A stretch of 64,000 bases of DNA, taken from the NCBI GenBank assembly GCA_037501455.1, contig CM074857.1, forward strand, positions 30,648,001 to 30,712,000, written 5' to 3'. Below are positions 34,429 to 45,198 of the stretch, in pieces. Made by a program: the position numbers and the translations under genes. The notes beneath the pieces are model-generated. The model had not been told where the DNA came from, searched no databases, and saw nothing but the letters and a program-made list of their open reading frames with translations. Each line of letters begins with the position of its first letter. The first letter of the stretch is position 1. The stretch is from Lantana camara (lineage: Eukaryota > Streptophyta > Magnoliopsida > Lamiales > Verbenaceae).

Positions 34429-35705
34429 AGCATGCATTGATCATATAAAGCCTTTAGAAAGGAATTGAAACAAATACAATCAAGCAGGCAGTCCCAGACA
34501 TTCTCTGGACAACGGGAACAGTCGTTATGGGTTAAAGAGTAAAATGGGAACGGTCGTTCCCAGCTCCCCGAAAAACCTTGTGCGCCTGTAAAGAAATTCC
34601 ATTTTGTTCATACCAAGGGAACGCCCATTCCGGCCACAGGCCAAAACTCGGAAGGGTCATTCTCAGCCTCGTCCCAGAACACTTAGGGTGATGGGAACGA
34701 CCGTTTCGAAAAATAACTGGGGACGGGAAGGGCCGTTCCCGCTCTGCAGGAAGCTCAAAACAGAGTAGAAACCGAGGATGATCTCGGACCAAATTCCCAC
34801 AAAACACCAACAAATCAACTTCCAAATGCATTAAATCATGAAAGAAACATACTTAGGCACTTAAAATACAATTAAAATCAATATAAACACTCAATTCAAG
34901 CTTGGGTCATCAAGAATCCCTCATGAAACCTTTATGTAAACATGTAATCAACCATGGTTCCACCTTCAAGAGTTCAAGTTATATGTGCATAAGATAAATC
35001 CAAGATCATCATATTTAGCTCATCTAATCTCATGGGATGCAAAGGACCACAAAACCCTAACATGATCAAAGATTTCAATATATATATATATGTATGACTC
35101 ACCTTGAAAATGGAAGAGATTAAGGAGAAAGAAAAGATGATGTTATGGAGCTTGTTCTCTTGACAAAGATGGAAGAAAATCTTAGCTTTTCCTTGCTTGG
35201 CTTGGATCGAGATTGAAGGGAGAAAGAGATAGATTGAGTTGTTCTTACTTTGTGTCTTGAATGAAAAATGAAGAGGAATGTATATGTATATGTATGTGTA
35301 TGTTTAATCATGAAGAGAAGGGGAAGAAATGATGGAAATTGCAACTTGGTCCATGATAAGTTTAAATGAATGCAATCAGGTATCAAAGATATAAATGTGA
35401 CAATTTAGTCCTTCTCAATTTTATCAATTAAGTCCAAGAATTTCATGAAGTTCCAATTAAGGGAGATTGAACACGAATTCTTACAATTACGTAAAATTAA
35501 TCACTTAGGCATGCCCGAGAAAATTAAATACACATCTCACAGAATTAAATTCACGCAAAAGAATTTAAAAGCATATAATTCACAAGAGGTTCAATTATAT
35601 AAATTAATTCACGCAAATAACAAAAAAGAATTAAATAAACCCTAAATCTCAAAACTCACACGCGTGGCGTGACTACCTGAACGGTTGGAAAACTGGGGCG
35701 TTGCA
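34429..35705 (-). repeat. Element C LTR, 5' portion
   Basis: Continuation of the element C LTR after the copia-1 insertion. On the element strand it starts TGCAACGCCCCAG at 35705. The AAG|GTGAGT donor-like site is at 35103/35102, and six palindromes of the B type lie at about 34513-34740. Among them GGGAACGGTCGTTCCC (34546-34561) is perfect except for the central pair, and GGGAAGGGCCGTTCCC is at 34725-34740. Confidence 0.75.
34513..34740 (-). repeat. Palindrome cluster in element C LTR
   Basis: Six variants of the GGGAACGGCCGTTCCC unit near 34513, 34546, 34618, 34650, 34693 and 34725. Most are more decayed than those of element B. Confidence 0.75.
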
Positions 35706-36227
35706 ATCTCTCCCCCCCCCCCCCCCTTAAAAGGACCTGGTCCCCAGGTCCAGTACCTCGAGTTCTGGACTCTTAAGCAGATTCTCCCGTGTTCATCCCA
35801 CGCAGGTTAGCAACTCCCCGTCAGTAATTTGTTCGGAAAAGGTCTTCCAACAACAAGGGATCTTCAATTGCTATTAAGTCACGACCCTTAACTCACCGAA
35901 ACCTAAACACTCGAAAATCTAGGCTGCCGCCAGTGGCAAGCTAAACAAGTACCAAACAACAACGAGAGAGGCCCGTCTCTCAAACAAACAATGAGAGAAC
36001 CCCATCTCTCGAATATGCAACGAGAGCCCCTCGTCTCTCAAACAAACAACGAGAGAACTCCATCTCTCAAACAAATAACGAGAGAATCCCGTCTCTAGAA
36101 CAAGCAAACACAGCAACCCAAAAGGACAATTAAATAAACACTCACACAACAATTGTACAATGAACAGGTAGAAAAATATCAAATACATCAATTATCATTC
36201 ATACAAAAGCAATTAACAAATAACAAG

Positions 36228-36228
36228 G

Positions 36229-36311
<83 letters not shown>
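36228..36311 (+). repeat. (CAA)n(TAA)n compound microsatellite
   Basis: Uninterrupted AAC repeats passing into AAT repeats. The minus-strand frame through it, with long Ile and Val runs, is an artefact of this repeat. Confidence 0.95.
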
Positions 36312-36602
36312 GGGAAAAATATTTTGAAAATCCTGTACTATCGCGGTTTTTGGACTTTGCATCCCGAACTAAAAAAAAGTCTTTGTTTGCATCCTCAACT
36401 ATTGCTTTGTGATAAATTGCAACCTCGTTCCAATGGATGTGTGACATGTACCCCGAATTTCTTCCACGTGTCACATGATGAGTGGAACGAGGTTGCAATT
36501 TATCACAAAACAATAGTTGAGGATGCAAACGCAGACTTTTTTTAGTTCGGGATGTAAAGTCCAAATACCGCGATAGTGCAAGATGTTCAGAATATTTATC
36601 CC
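36312..36602. repeat. MULE-type MITE, 291 bp
   Basis: Near-complete fold-back element starting GGGAAAAATATTTTGAA and ending TTCAGAATATTTATCCC. TAATAATAA is present on both sides (36303-36311 and 36603-36611), the 9-bp size expected for Mutator-like elements, although the surrounding microsatellite makes that match less informative. Its arms match the right terminal repeat of the MULE at 3085-3201, so the MULE family is the likely source of transposase. Confidence 0.85.
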
Positions 36603-36675
36603 TAATAATAATAAAAATTACATGATGTGCGTGCTATGTATGTTTAGATGTACCGTTCACCATTGTTTTAGGAAC

Positions 36676-38451
36676 TTCCACGGCAATGATCCGATTTAAC
36701 ACTGGATTCTTTAATGGAGATTACTTTTTAATCATAGTGCCCCACCTCGAAATGTCCAATATATATATACTTCAATGGTCACTCGGTTACCCTCGAAAGA
36801 AGGACCCACTAGAATGGTTAGGTGCACACCCCTTAACTGGATCGAGTTCGTCTCCCGAGAACCATCTCAAAGACACAGTACAGGACAACCAGACCGTTCA
36901 CATGCCCCCCACATCTCTCTCAGATGATATCCCGAGGTTAGTGCTAATGGTATGTCTAATGATGTATCTCATATAAGATGAGAGCTCTAAGGAAGAATGG
37001 GACTTGGGACAAGTGCTCACTACCTCAGGGTAAGAAACCTGTTGGATGTCGATGGGTATACACAATCAACAGAAAGGCGATGGGTCAATTGAACGATACA
37101 AGGCTCGATTGGTGGCGAAGGGATATACTCAAACCTATGGAGTGGACTATGGAGAAACTTTTTCACCAGTAGCAAAAATTAACACAATCCGGGTTCTGTT
37201 CTCTATTACCACAAATCTGGATTGGCCTCTTCATCAGTTCGACATTAAAAATGCCTTCCTTCACGGTGACCTGACAGATGAAGTATATATGGAGTGTCCG
37301 CCAGGTTTTTCTCATGAGTTTGAATCCCAAGAAGTGTGTAGGTTGAAGAAGGCGTTTTACGGGCTAAAACAGTCTCCTAGGGCATGGTTCCGGAGGTTTA
37401 CAACTGCAATGAAATGGTACGGGTACAAGCAGAGTAACTCAGACCATACTCTTTTCCTAAAGAAGAGAGGCGGGAAGATCACGTGCATCATTATTTACGT
37501 AGATGATATGGTCATCACCGGAGATGATAACGAGGAAATAGAGAACCTCCGAATGAGCTTGTCTAAGGAATTTGAGATGAAAGATTTGGGACAGTTGAAA
37601 TACTTCCTCGGGATTGAAGTCATGAGGTCAAATCAAGGAATCTACATTTCACAGAGAAAGTATGTTCTGGACCTCCTGACCAAGACTGGGATGCTAGATT
37701 GTAAGCCGGTTGATACACCAATGGTAATCAACCATGGGTTAAAGATAATTGAGGGTGTCGAAGCAACAGATCAAGGGAGATGCCAGCACTTGGTGGGAAA
37801 ACTCATCTATTTGTCACATACGCATCCTGATATCGCGTATGCAGTAGGAGTGGTTAGCCAGTTCATGCACAGACCACAAAAAGAGCACATGGAGATTGCC
37901 TTAAGGATACCGAGGTACTTGAAGGGTTCACTAGATACAGGGATCCTCTACAGAAAGAGTGATCATCTGAAAATAGAGGCGTATACTGATGCAGATTGGG
38001 CGGCAACCCTGAGGATCGGAGGTCTACCTCAGGGTACTTTACTTTTGTAGGAGGTAATCTGGTCACCTGGAAGAGCAAAAAGCAGAAGGTGGTAGCCCTC
38101 TCGAGTGCTGAGGTTGAGTTTAGAGGGATTGCAAAAGGAGTGTCGGAGTTTTTGTGGCTTAGGAAGCTTATGACGGAGCTTGGGTTTCCACCAGTCAAAG
38201 CATGTCCCTTAAAGTGTGATAATAAGGCAGCAGTGCAGATATCTGAAAACCTGGTACAACATGACAGAACGAAGTATGTAGAAGTCGATCGATACTTTAT
38301 TAAAGAGAAATTGGAGTGTGAGATCGTCTCCCTACCATTTGTACGATCAGAGGAGCAATTAGACGATATTCTTACGAAAGCAGCTACAAGTCAGGTCTTT
38401 CATGGTATTCTACGCAAGTTAGGTGTTGGATGGCCCCCCAACCTAACTTGA
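36676..38451 (+). pseudogene. Ale/RE1-like Copia pol (RT-RNase H), broken
   Basis: Reverse transcriptase begins MRALRKNGTWDKC (36978) and continues with [26 protein letters not shown], the catalytic YVDD (about 37497-37508) and MKDLGQLKYFLGIEVMRS. RNase H follows with TDADWA, SSAEVEFRGIA and CDNKAA, ending NLT at 38451. Frame changes occur near 37075 (single-base loss in the NRKA/DGS region) and near 38005 (single-base loss in the DWA region). The stretch 36686-36976 upstream is probably the pol segment before the RT. The sequence clearly differs from copia-1. Confidence 0.88.
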
Positions 38452-38458
38452 GGGGGAG

Positions 38459-38641
38459 TGTTGACTAAGATAAAATTGGAAGTTATTAGGATCCCTATAA
38501 ATCAGGGATTTATTTAGCTCATTAGCCGGATTGTTTAGGGATTCTATTCTCTATATATTTCTTCCTCTCCTGTAATCTGTAATTATCACAAACATTAACA
38601 ACAGAATGAATTCCATACACTTTACCTTATTCATACGTTCA
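38459..38641 (+). repeat. 3' LTR of the Ale-like element
   Basis: Short LTR, about 180 bp, starting TGTTGACTAAGATAAAATTG, with a TATATATTT near 38550. Short LTRs are usual for this lineage. The end point is a guess. Confidence 0.5.
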
Positions 38642-40118
38642 ATTTATCACGTGCAACCTAGCTCCCTATATACCGTGACAGTAAAACGCCGAGAATATTT
38701 GGTTTCCAATTACAGTGATTTTTTTGGGTCACAGAGTTGTCATGTAAAGTTGTCATTGAATGTAAACAGTGAAACTTATAAAACTAAATCTTCCCATATT
38801 TGCTACTCATCGTCACATATTCATTAAATATGTGGCCAATTTAGCGATGGATCATATAAAAAGTATATGTAATTGATTATTTTTATATTATTAATTTATT
38901 TTCTATCCCCAAAATATTGAAGCCTTTATCAAACAAAGTGTAACATATTATTATTATTATTATTATTATTAAGACTCCTTCCAAACATCCATGTCCTTTG
39001 TAACTTAGTAAGTTTTGATTTCCTAATTTTTGAATCGGTGCAATTACCTCATAACCTTTGTAAAATATGACACTTAGCAGTAATTGCACAGATTCAATTT
39101 ATGGGGCAAAGTACATTCAGCCCCAAAAACCAGTGAGTGTTGGGAATTTACCGTTATTATTATTTTTTTTTGGTCATTATTGTTATCATTATTATTATTA
39201 TTATTGCCCGACAAGTTATTCTCGTTCCAATCTTTTAAACTAATTGGGATTTGAGATATCCATGTACCACGTCTATCATGTTTACGATAGCTTGAGAGAG
39301 TTTTCAGGTTCTTTTTGTTTGTGTACGTGTAGGCCAATCGTGTGGCTAGTTTACTGTTGTTGGATATTGATATTAAGTTATAAAAACAAAATTCTTTTTG
39401 GATTTTAATAAATAAACAATTTTATAAATACGTATTTAAGATATAAGTTTTGCAGATGAAAGAAAGATGCAGCTGCCGAGGGCCTCATCCGGGATGAGAA
39501 TGGTGCTTGGTTGTTCAGTTTTGCTAGCAATTTGGGAAATGTAATGATTACTATGGCGAAACTTATTGGGATCACAGAAGACTTTCATCGTGCCTACAAA
39601 TAGATGTAATGGAAAATTGTGTTTGAATCAAATTTTGGAATCTATAATCGCGCTTATCTGAATTTGGGGACTTGAAGACTGTCACTTGAGTAACCTGATT
39701 TTTCCCAACAAGCTATGAGAGTGCAAGGTTATTCTAACAAAAAGGAATGACAATATAGTGTATTGATGGCTTGGTACATTGTACACATCATGTGCAAGGT
39801 ACTGTTCTGCTGGAGAACCCTGATAGATGGATGGAGCTTTTAATTTGTTGGTTGATGATCTTTTGCGGTAGTTGGACCATTCTGATGTTCCACTTATTAA
39901 TAATGAATAATCTATTATTGTTTATCAATTTCTGACACTCATAAAGGGGATGAACTGGTATTTTGAATAGTTGAATTGGAAGAAAAAAACAAAGTATCAA
40001 CTTATTTTAAAATGGAATAAGTATAGAAAGACAAAGTGCATAAGGAATTTATATAAGTTAGGTATTGAAAGAGTAATGTACCTACGTCTTGTTGTATGGC
40101 GAAATACGATGATGTGAG
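38642..40118. other. Intergenic DNA with microsatellites
   Basis: AT-rich sequence with two ATT repeats (about 38946-38972 and 39160-39206). Apart from the RNase H-like fragment listed separately, I see no feature. Confidence 0.45.
39466..39600 (+). pseudogene. Plant RNase H-like (RVT_3-type) fragment
   Basis: One frame reads DAAAEGLIRDENGAWLFSF, then ASNLGNVMITMAKLIGITED and ends at a TAG. This matches the pattern of the plant RNase H domain found in L1-type LINEs and as isolated host-genome copies (GLIRD..G.WL.GF...LG.......EL.G...GL..A). It is about a third of the usual domain, with no catalytic set complete. Confidence 0.5.
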
Positions 40119-40489
40119 TGTTGCGGAACTAGTCGGAACAATATTTAGAACTATAATGACTAAAATTATACAAAGGGAAAATCAGGTAAAATAATAAACT
40201 AAATATAACCAAAAAGGCTATTAAAAAGCATAATGAAAAGAACACCAAATTTAACGAGGTTCAGCCAATTTAGCCTCCGTCCTCGGGCACTACTCAAATT
40301 ATATTTCATTTAAAAAATATTACAAAGTAGAGAGAGACTTTGTTTCGATGCATTAAACTAGAAGTGAGAGGAGACTATTTAAGTGTTAGCTCCTTTCCAA
40401 ACTATTCTAAAAAACCAATATGGGACAAAAACACTCTTGTCCAAAACTACGCTTTCAATGTGTGATACGAATTATGCCACATATCAACA
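40119..40489 (-). repeat. Element D 3' LTR
   Basis: 371 bp, ending ATATCAACA next to the purine tract (AAGATGGAGATT on the element strand, about 40490-40501). Similar to 61016-61395 across its length but with many differences and small gaps. Confidence 0.8.
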
Positions 40490-40589
40490 AATCTCCATCT
40501 TGGCACAATTTGTGGTCCCACCAAACACAAACGAACTTCATCTCTCCAAAAAGATTGTAGTGCCTCCAAAGGAGGCCTCCAACGCAAAT

Positions 40590-42705
40590 TCAAAAGTGCA
40601 GGATATTAACCAAGTCTAAACAATGTTTAAACTTAGCCTTTGTCACCACATTGGTCATCATATCCGCAGGATTCTCCGTAGTCGGAATCTTCTGAAGAAC
40701 AATCTGCTCTTCTTTGAGAAATTCTCGCACAAAGTGATAGCGAACATCAATATGCTTCGTCCTTGCATGAAAAGTTTGGTTATTCGTTAGATGAATAGCA
40801 CTCTGACTCTCATAATACACCGCGAGCTGTTTTTGAACAACTCCCAAATTTTCAAGTAGTCCTTGAAGCCAAATTGCTTCCTTTACAGCTTCTGCAACGG
40901 CCATATACTTTGCCTCTGTCGTAGACAATGCCACCGTTAACTGTAAGGTCGACTTCCAACTAACTGGCATCTTCGCTAAAGTGAACAAGTAGCCAGTTGT
41001 AGATCTTCGCTTATCCAAATCTCCAGCATAGTCAGAATCACAATATCCAACTATGTGTTGACCAAGTGCTTCATCACACTCAAACAATAAACCAACTTCT
41101 GCGGTATCTTGAATATACCGCAGAATCCATTTCACAGCTTGCTAGTGAGCTTTTCCCGGATCATGCATATATCTGCTCACTACGCCAACAACTTGTGAAA
41201 TGTCCGATTTTGTACACACCATTGCATACATCAGGTTACGAACTACAGTCGCATATGGGACTTTTGCCATGTATTTTCGTTCTTCTTCTATCTTCAGAGA
41301 TAACTGGTTGCTAAGCTTCAAATGAGGGGCAAGCAGAGTACCTACAGGTTTTGTATCTTGACATATTACCAAACCGTTGTAGTACTTTGTTTAAAGTCAG
41401 CCAAAGCTTACCTCTCTGCCGATCCCTGCTTATCTCCATTCCGAGAATCTTCTTGGCTTCTCCCAAATCCTTCATCTCAAACTCTTTACTCAATTGAGCC
41501 TTCAACTTGTCAATTTCATCCTGGCTCTTTGATGCTATCAGCATATCATCAACATATAAGAGTAGGTAGATGTAGATTCCATCTTGTAGCCTGGGCAAAT
41601 ACATACAGTGGTCGTACTTGCTCCTTATGTACCTTTGACCCAACATAAACTTATCAAATCGTTTGTACCATTGTCTCGGTGATTATTTCAATCCGTACAA
41701 CGATTTATCTAGTTTGCATACCCAATTTTCTTTACCAGCAACTTTATATCCATCTGGCTGAGACATATACATCTCCTCTTCCAAATCACCGTGCAGGAAC
41801 GCAGTTTTCACATTCAGTTGAGCTAGCTCCAAATTGAACTGCGCTACCAAGGCCAAAAAAATTCTAATGGAGGAGTGCTTAACAACTAGAGAAAACACTT
41901 CATTGTAATCAACTCCCTCCTTTTGAGCATAGCCTTTAGCTACCAATCTCGCCTTGTAGCGAACATCATCTTTTTCAGGAAATCCTTCTTTCTTTGCAAA
42001 TACCCTTTTGCATCCAATTACCTTCTTTCCCATCGGTAGTTGTGCCAACTTCCAAGTCTTATTCTTCTGAAGAGATTACATCCCTTCCTCTATTGCGTCT
42101 TTCCATCAATTATTTTTTGAGCTTCGGACAACTTCTAAAAATGTGGATGGAACATCATCAACTATGGGAAGTGCATAGGCTACCATGTCGACAAAACGAG
42201 CTGGTTTCTGATTTTCTCGTCTCGTTCTTCTAATTGTAATTCGTTCTAGTTGTTGTTGAGGTTCTTGGATAGTAACCTCCTCATCATCCGACTCTTCTTC
42301 TATCGTAGAAGAATCATTGATAGAGTCTTTCGCTGGACTTACCACTATATTCTCAAACTCCACCTGCTCTGGTGTATACTTCACTTGCTCCGGTGCACGA
42401 TCCACCTGCTTTGGAGTACCATCGGTCCCCTCTTGAGTTACCTTATTCAAAATGGCAGATTCGTTGAAGGTAACATCCTTGCTTATTATCATCTTCTTTG
42501 CCTCTAGACACCAAAGACGATATCCCTTAACCCTAGCGTTGAAACCCATAAAGAGTGCTTTCCTTGCTCAAGGATCCAACTTTCATTCATTCACATAATA
42601 GTATGCAGTAAAACCAAGCACATGCAAAGAGTCATAATCAGTTGCAGGCTTTTCGGACCAAACATCCAAAGGAGTCTTTCCACCTATCGTAGATGATGGC
42701 AAACG
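40590..42705 (-). pseudogene. Element D pol (end of integrase, RT, RNase H), broken
   Basis: From high to low coordinates: the integrase C-terminal part and linker (42705-42106, with KVTQEGTDGTPK and a charged linker); reverse transcriptase N-half (42048-41683: [35 protein letters not shown]); reverse transcriptase catalytic YVDDMLIAS (about 41557-41531); DLGEAKKILGMEI; then RNase H (41135-40590) with YCDSDYAGDLDKRRSTTGY, STTEAKYMA and YESQSAIHL. The wording is Tnt1/Tork-like. Stops or frame changes occur near 42060, 41680, 41340 and 41139. The gene is cut at 42705 against CACTA coding sequence. Confidence 0.88.
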
Positions 42706-42706
42706 A

Positions 42707-45115
42707 TTGACTATGAACGACTTTCCTGCTTATGCCATGTTGTCGGGATGGGGTACTGCAGGTAAATTAGCATGCCCATATTGCATGAGTGAGAGTAAGG
42801 CAACTTACTTGAAGAATGAGAGAAAAGTAAGTTGGTTTGATTGTCACCGACGATTCTTGGATAAGAATCATCCTTATCGGCAGAATAAAATCAATTTTAA
42901 AAGGAATCGTACGGAAACTGATTATCCTCCTTATAAGTGGAGTGGGCATGAATTGTGGGAGCAAGTGTGCAACTTTCCTAAAGTCACGGAAAACCCTAAT
43001 ACTCCGACAATCCTCGGTGTTGGTGAGTGGCACAATTGGAAGAAGCGTAGTATCTTTTGGGATTTGTCGTATTTGAAGGATCTCCTATTGCGCCATAACT
43101 TAGATGTAACGCATATTGAGAAGAATGTTTTTGATAATATCTTCAATACATTTATGGACATACCAGGTAAGACCAAGGACAATGCAAATGCACGAGAGGA
43201 CCTAGCAGTGTTGTGTAATAGGCCGGAGTTACATTTGGTGACTACGGCAAATGGATGTGTGGGAAAACCAAAAGCTAAATATGCATTCACAATAGAACAA
43301 AAAAGAATGATATGTGAATGGATAAAAGAACTACGCATGCCAGAAGGTTATTCATCTAACTTGGGAAGATGTGTTGACCCGAGGCAAGCTAAGATACATG
43401 GAATGCCATTATTGTCATATTTTCATGGAGTAGCTCTTGCCGTTTGCATTGAAAGAATTGTCGGATGATGTTTGGAAACCATTAGCAGAATTGAGCAAGT
43501 TCTTCAAAGATTTGTGATCAAGTACTTTAAAACTTGAAGATCTTGATACAATGGAGAAAAATATTCCCATTATTCTTTGCAAACTTGAAAGAGTTTTCCC
43601 ACCGGCATTTTTTGATGTGATGGAGCATTTGCCAATTCATTTGATCGAGGAAGCTCGTAATGGAGGTCCTGTTCATTTTAGATGGTTGTATCCGTTTGAA
43701 AGGTATTTTTTTTTTTTAAACTTAAAAATAATATATCAATGATAAACTAATTATATATATACATATATATTTATGCAAATACACAGGTTTCTCGGAAGAT
43801 CAAGAGAACCGCGAAAAACAAATCACGAGTGGAAGGATCTATTCGTGAGGCATATTTGCAACGTGAAACATCACTCGTATTATTTTGAAGATCACGTTAG
43901 CTCCATGAGGAATAGAGTCGGTCGGAATGACGATGGTGGAGTTGATGAATCAATTGCACCAACTCTTTCGCTTTTCAACCAACCAGGACGTGCATCTAGG
44001 GCATGTAATTTTTGTTATATGAAGGATAAAGAATATAATGCAGCCTCACTACATGTCCTATTGAACTGTGAAGAGGTCTCAGTATATCGAAAGTACATAA
44101 GCCTTTATTATTTGGTTAATTAAATAATCTTAATTAAAAATAAGTCTTTATTATTTGTTAACTAAATTTTAATTATTGTGACAACTGTAGCTATTTTCTT
44201 GCCCATGAAATCAAAGATGGTGAAGATAAAAGTGAGATGCTCATAAATAAATTTGCAAGATGGTTCAGAGAATACGTAAGTTTTGTATTTATAATTTTAC
44301 TTATCTACCATATGACTAATTATATTTATAATGACTTTTAATGCCAAGTTTTTGATTGAATATAGGTTCAAAATAAAAATAATGGAATTTGTGATATATA
44401 TTTACATCAACTCTCTTGGGGGCCTGGTATAAAGATTAGAACTTGGCAAAAATATTTTGTAAATGGTTTCAAATTTCACACCAGAGCTTGGGGAGTTGGA
44501 AAGAAAATAATGAACAATGGGGTGTTTGTCAAAGGAAATTTTGATAGAGAAAATGAGGATGCTGATTATTATGGTATGTTGGACGAAATCATCGAATTAG
44601 AATATCCTGGAGAACCCATAAAAACGGTTGTTTTATTTAAGTGTGAGTGGTTTGATCTAACCCGTCGAGTGGGAACGTGTATTGGCAATCCAGAATGCAT
44701 GATTGTTGAGGTTAAGAGTAATGGAAAATACATAGGGTATGATCCATTTATAGTTACTCAACACGTCCGTCAAGTGTATTATGTTCCATATCCAGTTCGG
44801 AAGAGGGATAAAGCACAATGGCTGGCTGTAATAAAAACAAAACCAAAAGAATTATTGGAAATTGAAGAGTCCCTCAAAGTGGCGTACCAAAATGAAGATG
44901 ATGCTATTGTAAATTTAGTTTCTTGTGATGCTGATGTTAGATATTTGATGGATAATATCCGAATTATAGATGATGTTCTCGAGGGGGAATTTAACGCTCT
45001 TAGTTCGTGTGTTAATCAATCGACATCAGAGGATGAAGAATTTGATGACGATGAATACTTACAATCTGATGATACTGACTATCATGATTGCTTAGTTTAT
45101 TTTGTGTGCATTTAA
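42707..45115 (+). pseudogene. CACTA TnpD-like transposase, 5'-truncated
   Basis: Transposase_21-type core (42707-43400) with NDFPAYAMLSGW, KLACPYC, WFDCHRRFL and HNLDVTHIEKNVFDN. A frameshift near 43405 moves the frame, which then meets stops at 43431 and 43515 within LSDDVWKPLAELSKFFKDL. The DUF4218-like part follows (43551-44120: KLERVFPPAFFDVMEHLPIH, HFRWLYPFER). Introns are visible: GT at 43703 to AG at 43786, and exon 44191-44275 between AG and GTAAGT. The DUF4216-like part (44366-45115) includes GVFVKGNFDRENEDADYYG, LFKCEWFD and FIVTQHVRQVYYVPYP. The last domain is open over 200 codons. The whole is not functional. Confidence 0.88.
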
Positions 45116-45198
45116 TTCATAAGATGTTTAATTTTTATTGAATGATGTTATTGTTTGTATATAATATACTTATGGATTTGTTATTTAATTTAATGCAG

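Larger units (their letters stand above)
17614..36668 (-). mobile_element. LTR element C (TGTAACGCC family), 3' LTR plus tail, interrupted
   Basis: Minus-strand element represented by one LTR and about 0.96 kb of 3' internal sequence. The LTR is split by copia-1: its two parts are 17614-18619 and 34429-35705, about 2.28 kb together, with the ATATT target duplication of copia-1 at the break. The right end reads GGGGCGTTGCA on the plus strand (TGCAACGCC on the element strand) and the left end TGTAGCACCC. The internal tail (35706-36668) holds the polypurine tract, a hairpin array and a region matching the end of element B's gag and 3' leader (GTACCGTTCACCATTG). The body and the 5' LTR are missing at the junction with the Ale-type Copia. 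Confidence 0.75.
35706..36668 (-). other. Element C 3' internal tail
   Basis: On the element strand: the end of the 3' leader after a B-like gag stop (plus-strand GTACCGTTCACCATTG, 36650-36665), five hairpin units of the GAGAGACGGG type (35965-36100), the GGACCTGGGGACCAGGTCC box, then a polypurine tract expanded to 15 consecutive G (35712-35726 as C on the plus strand). The MITE and microsatellite at 36228-36611 interrupt it. There is no coding capacity. Confidence 0.7.
36669..38641 (+). mobile_element. Ale/RE1-like Copia fragment with 3' LTR
   Basis: The 3' half of a second Copia lineage, truncated at its 5' end where it meets element C. It carries reverse transcriptase and RNase H in shifted frames, a PPT-like GAGGGGGAG at 38450-38458, and an LTR starting TGTTGACTAAG at 38459. 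The LTR 3' end is uncertain, and I chose TACGTTCA at 38641. There is no 5' LTR in the window. Confidence 0.75.

Noticed and set aside
36199..36564. Minus-strand frame with long Ile and Val runs
   Set aside because: Produced by the (CAA)n(TAA)n microsatellite and the adjoining MITE.
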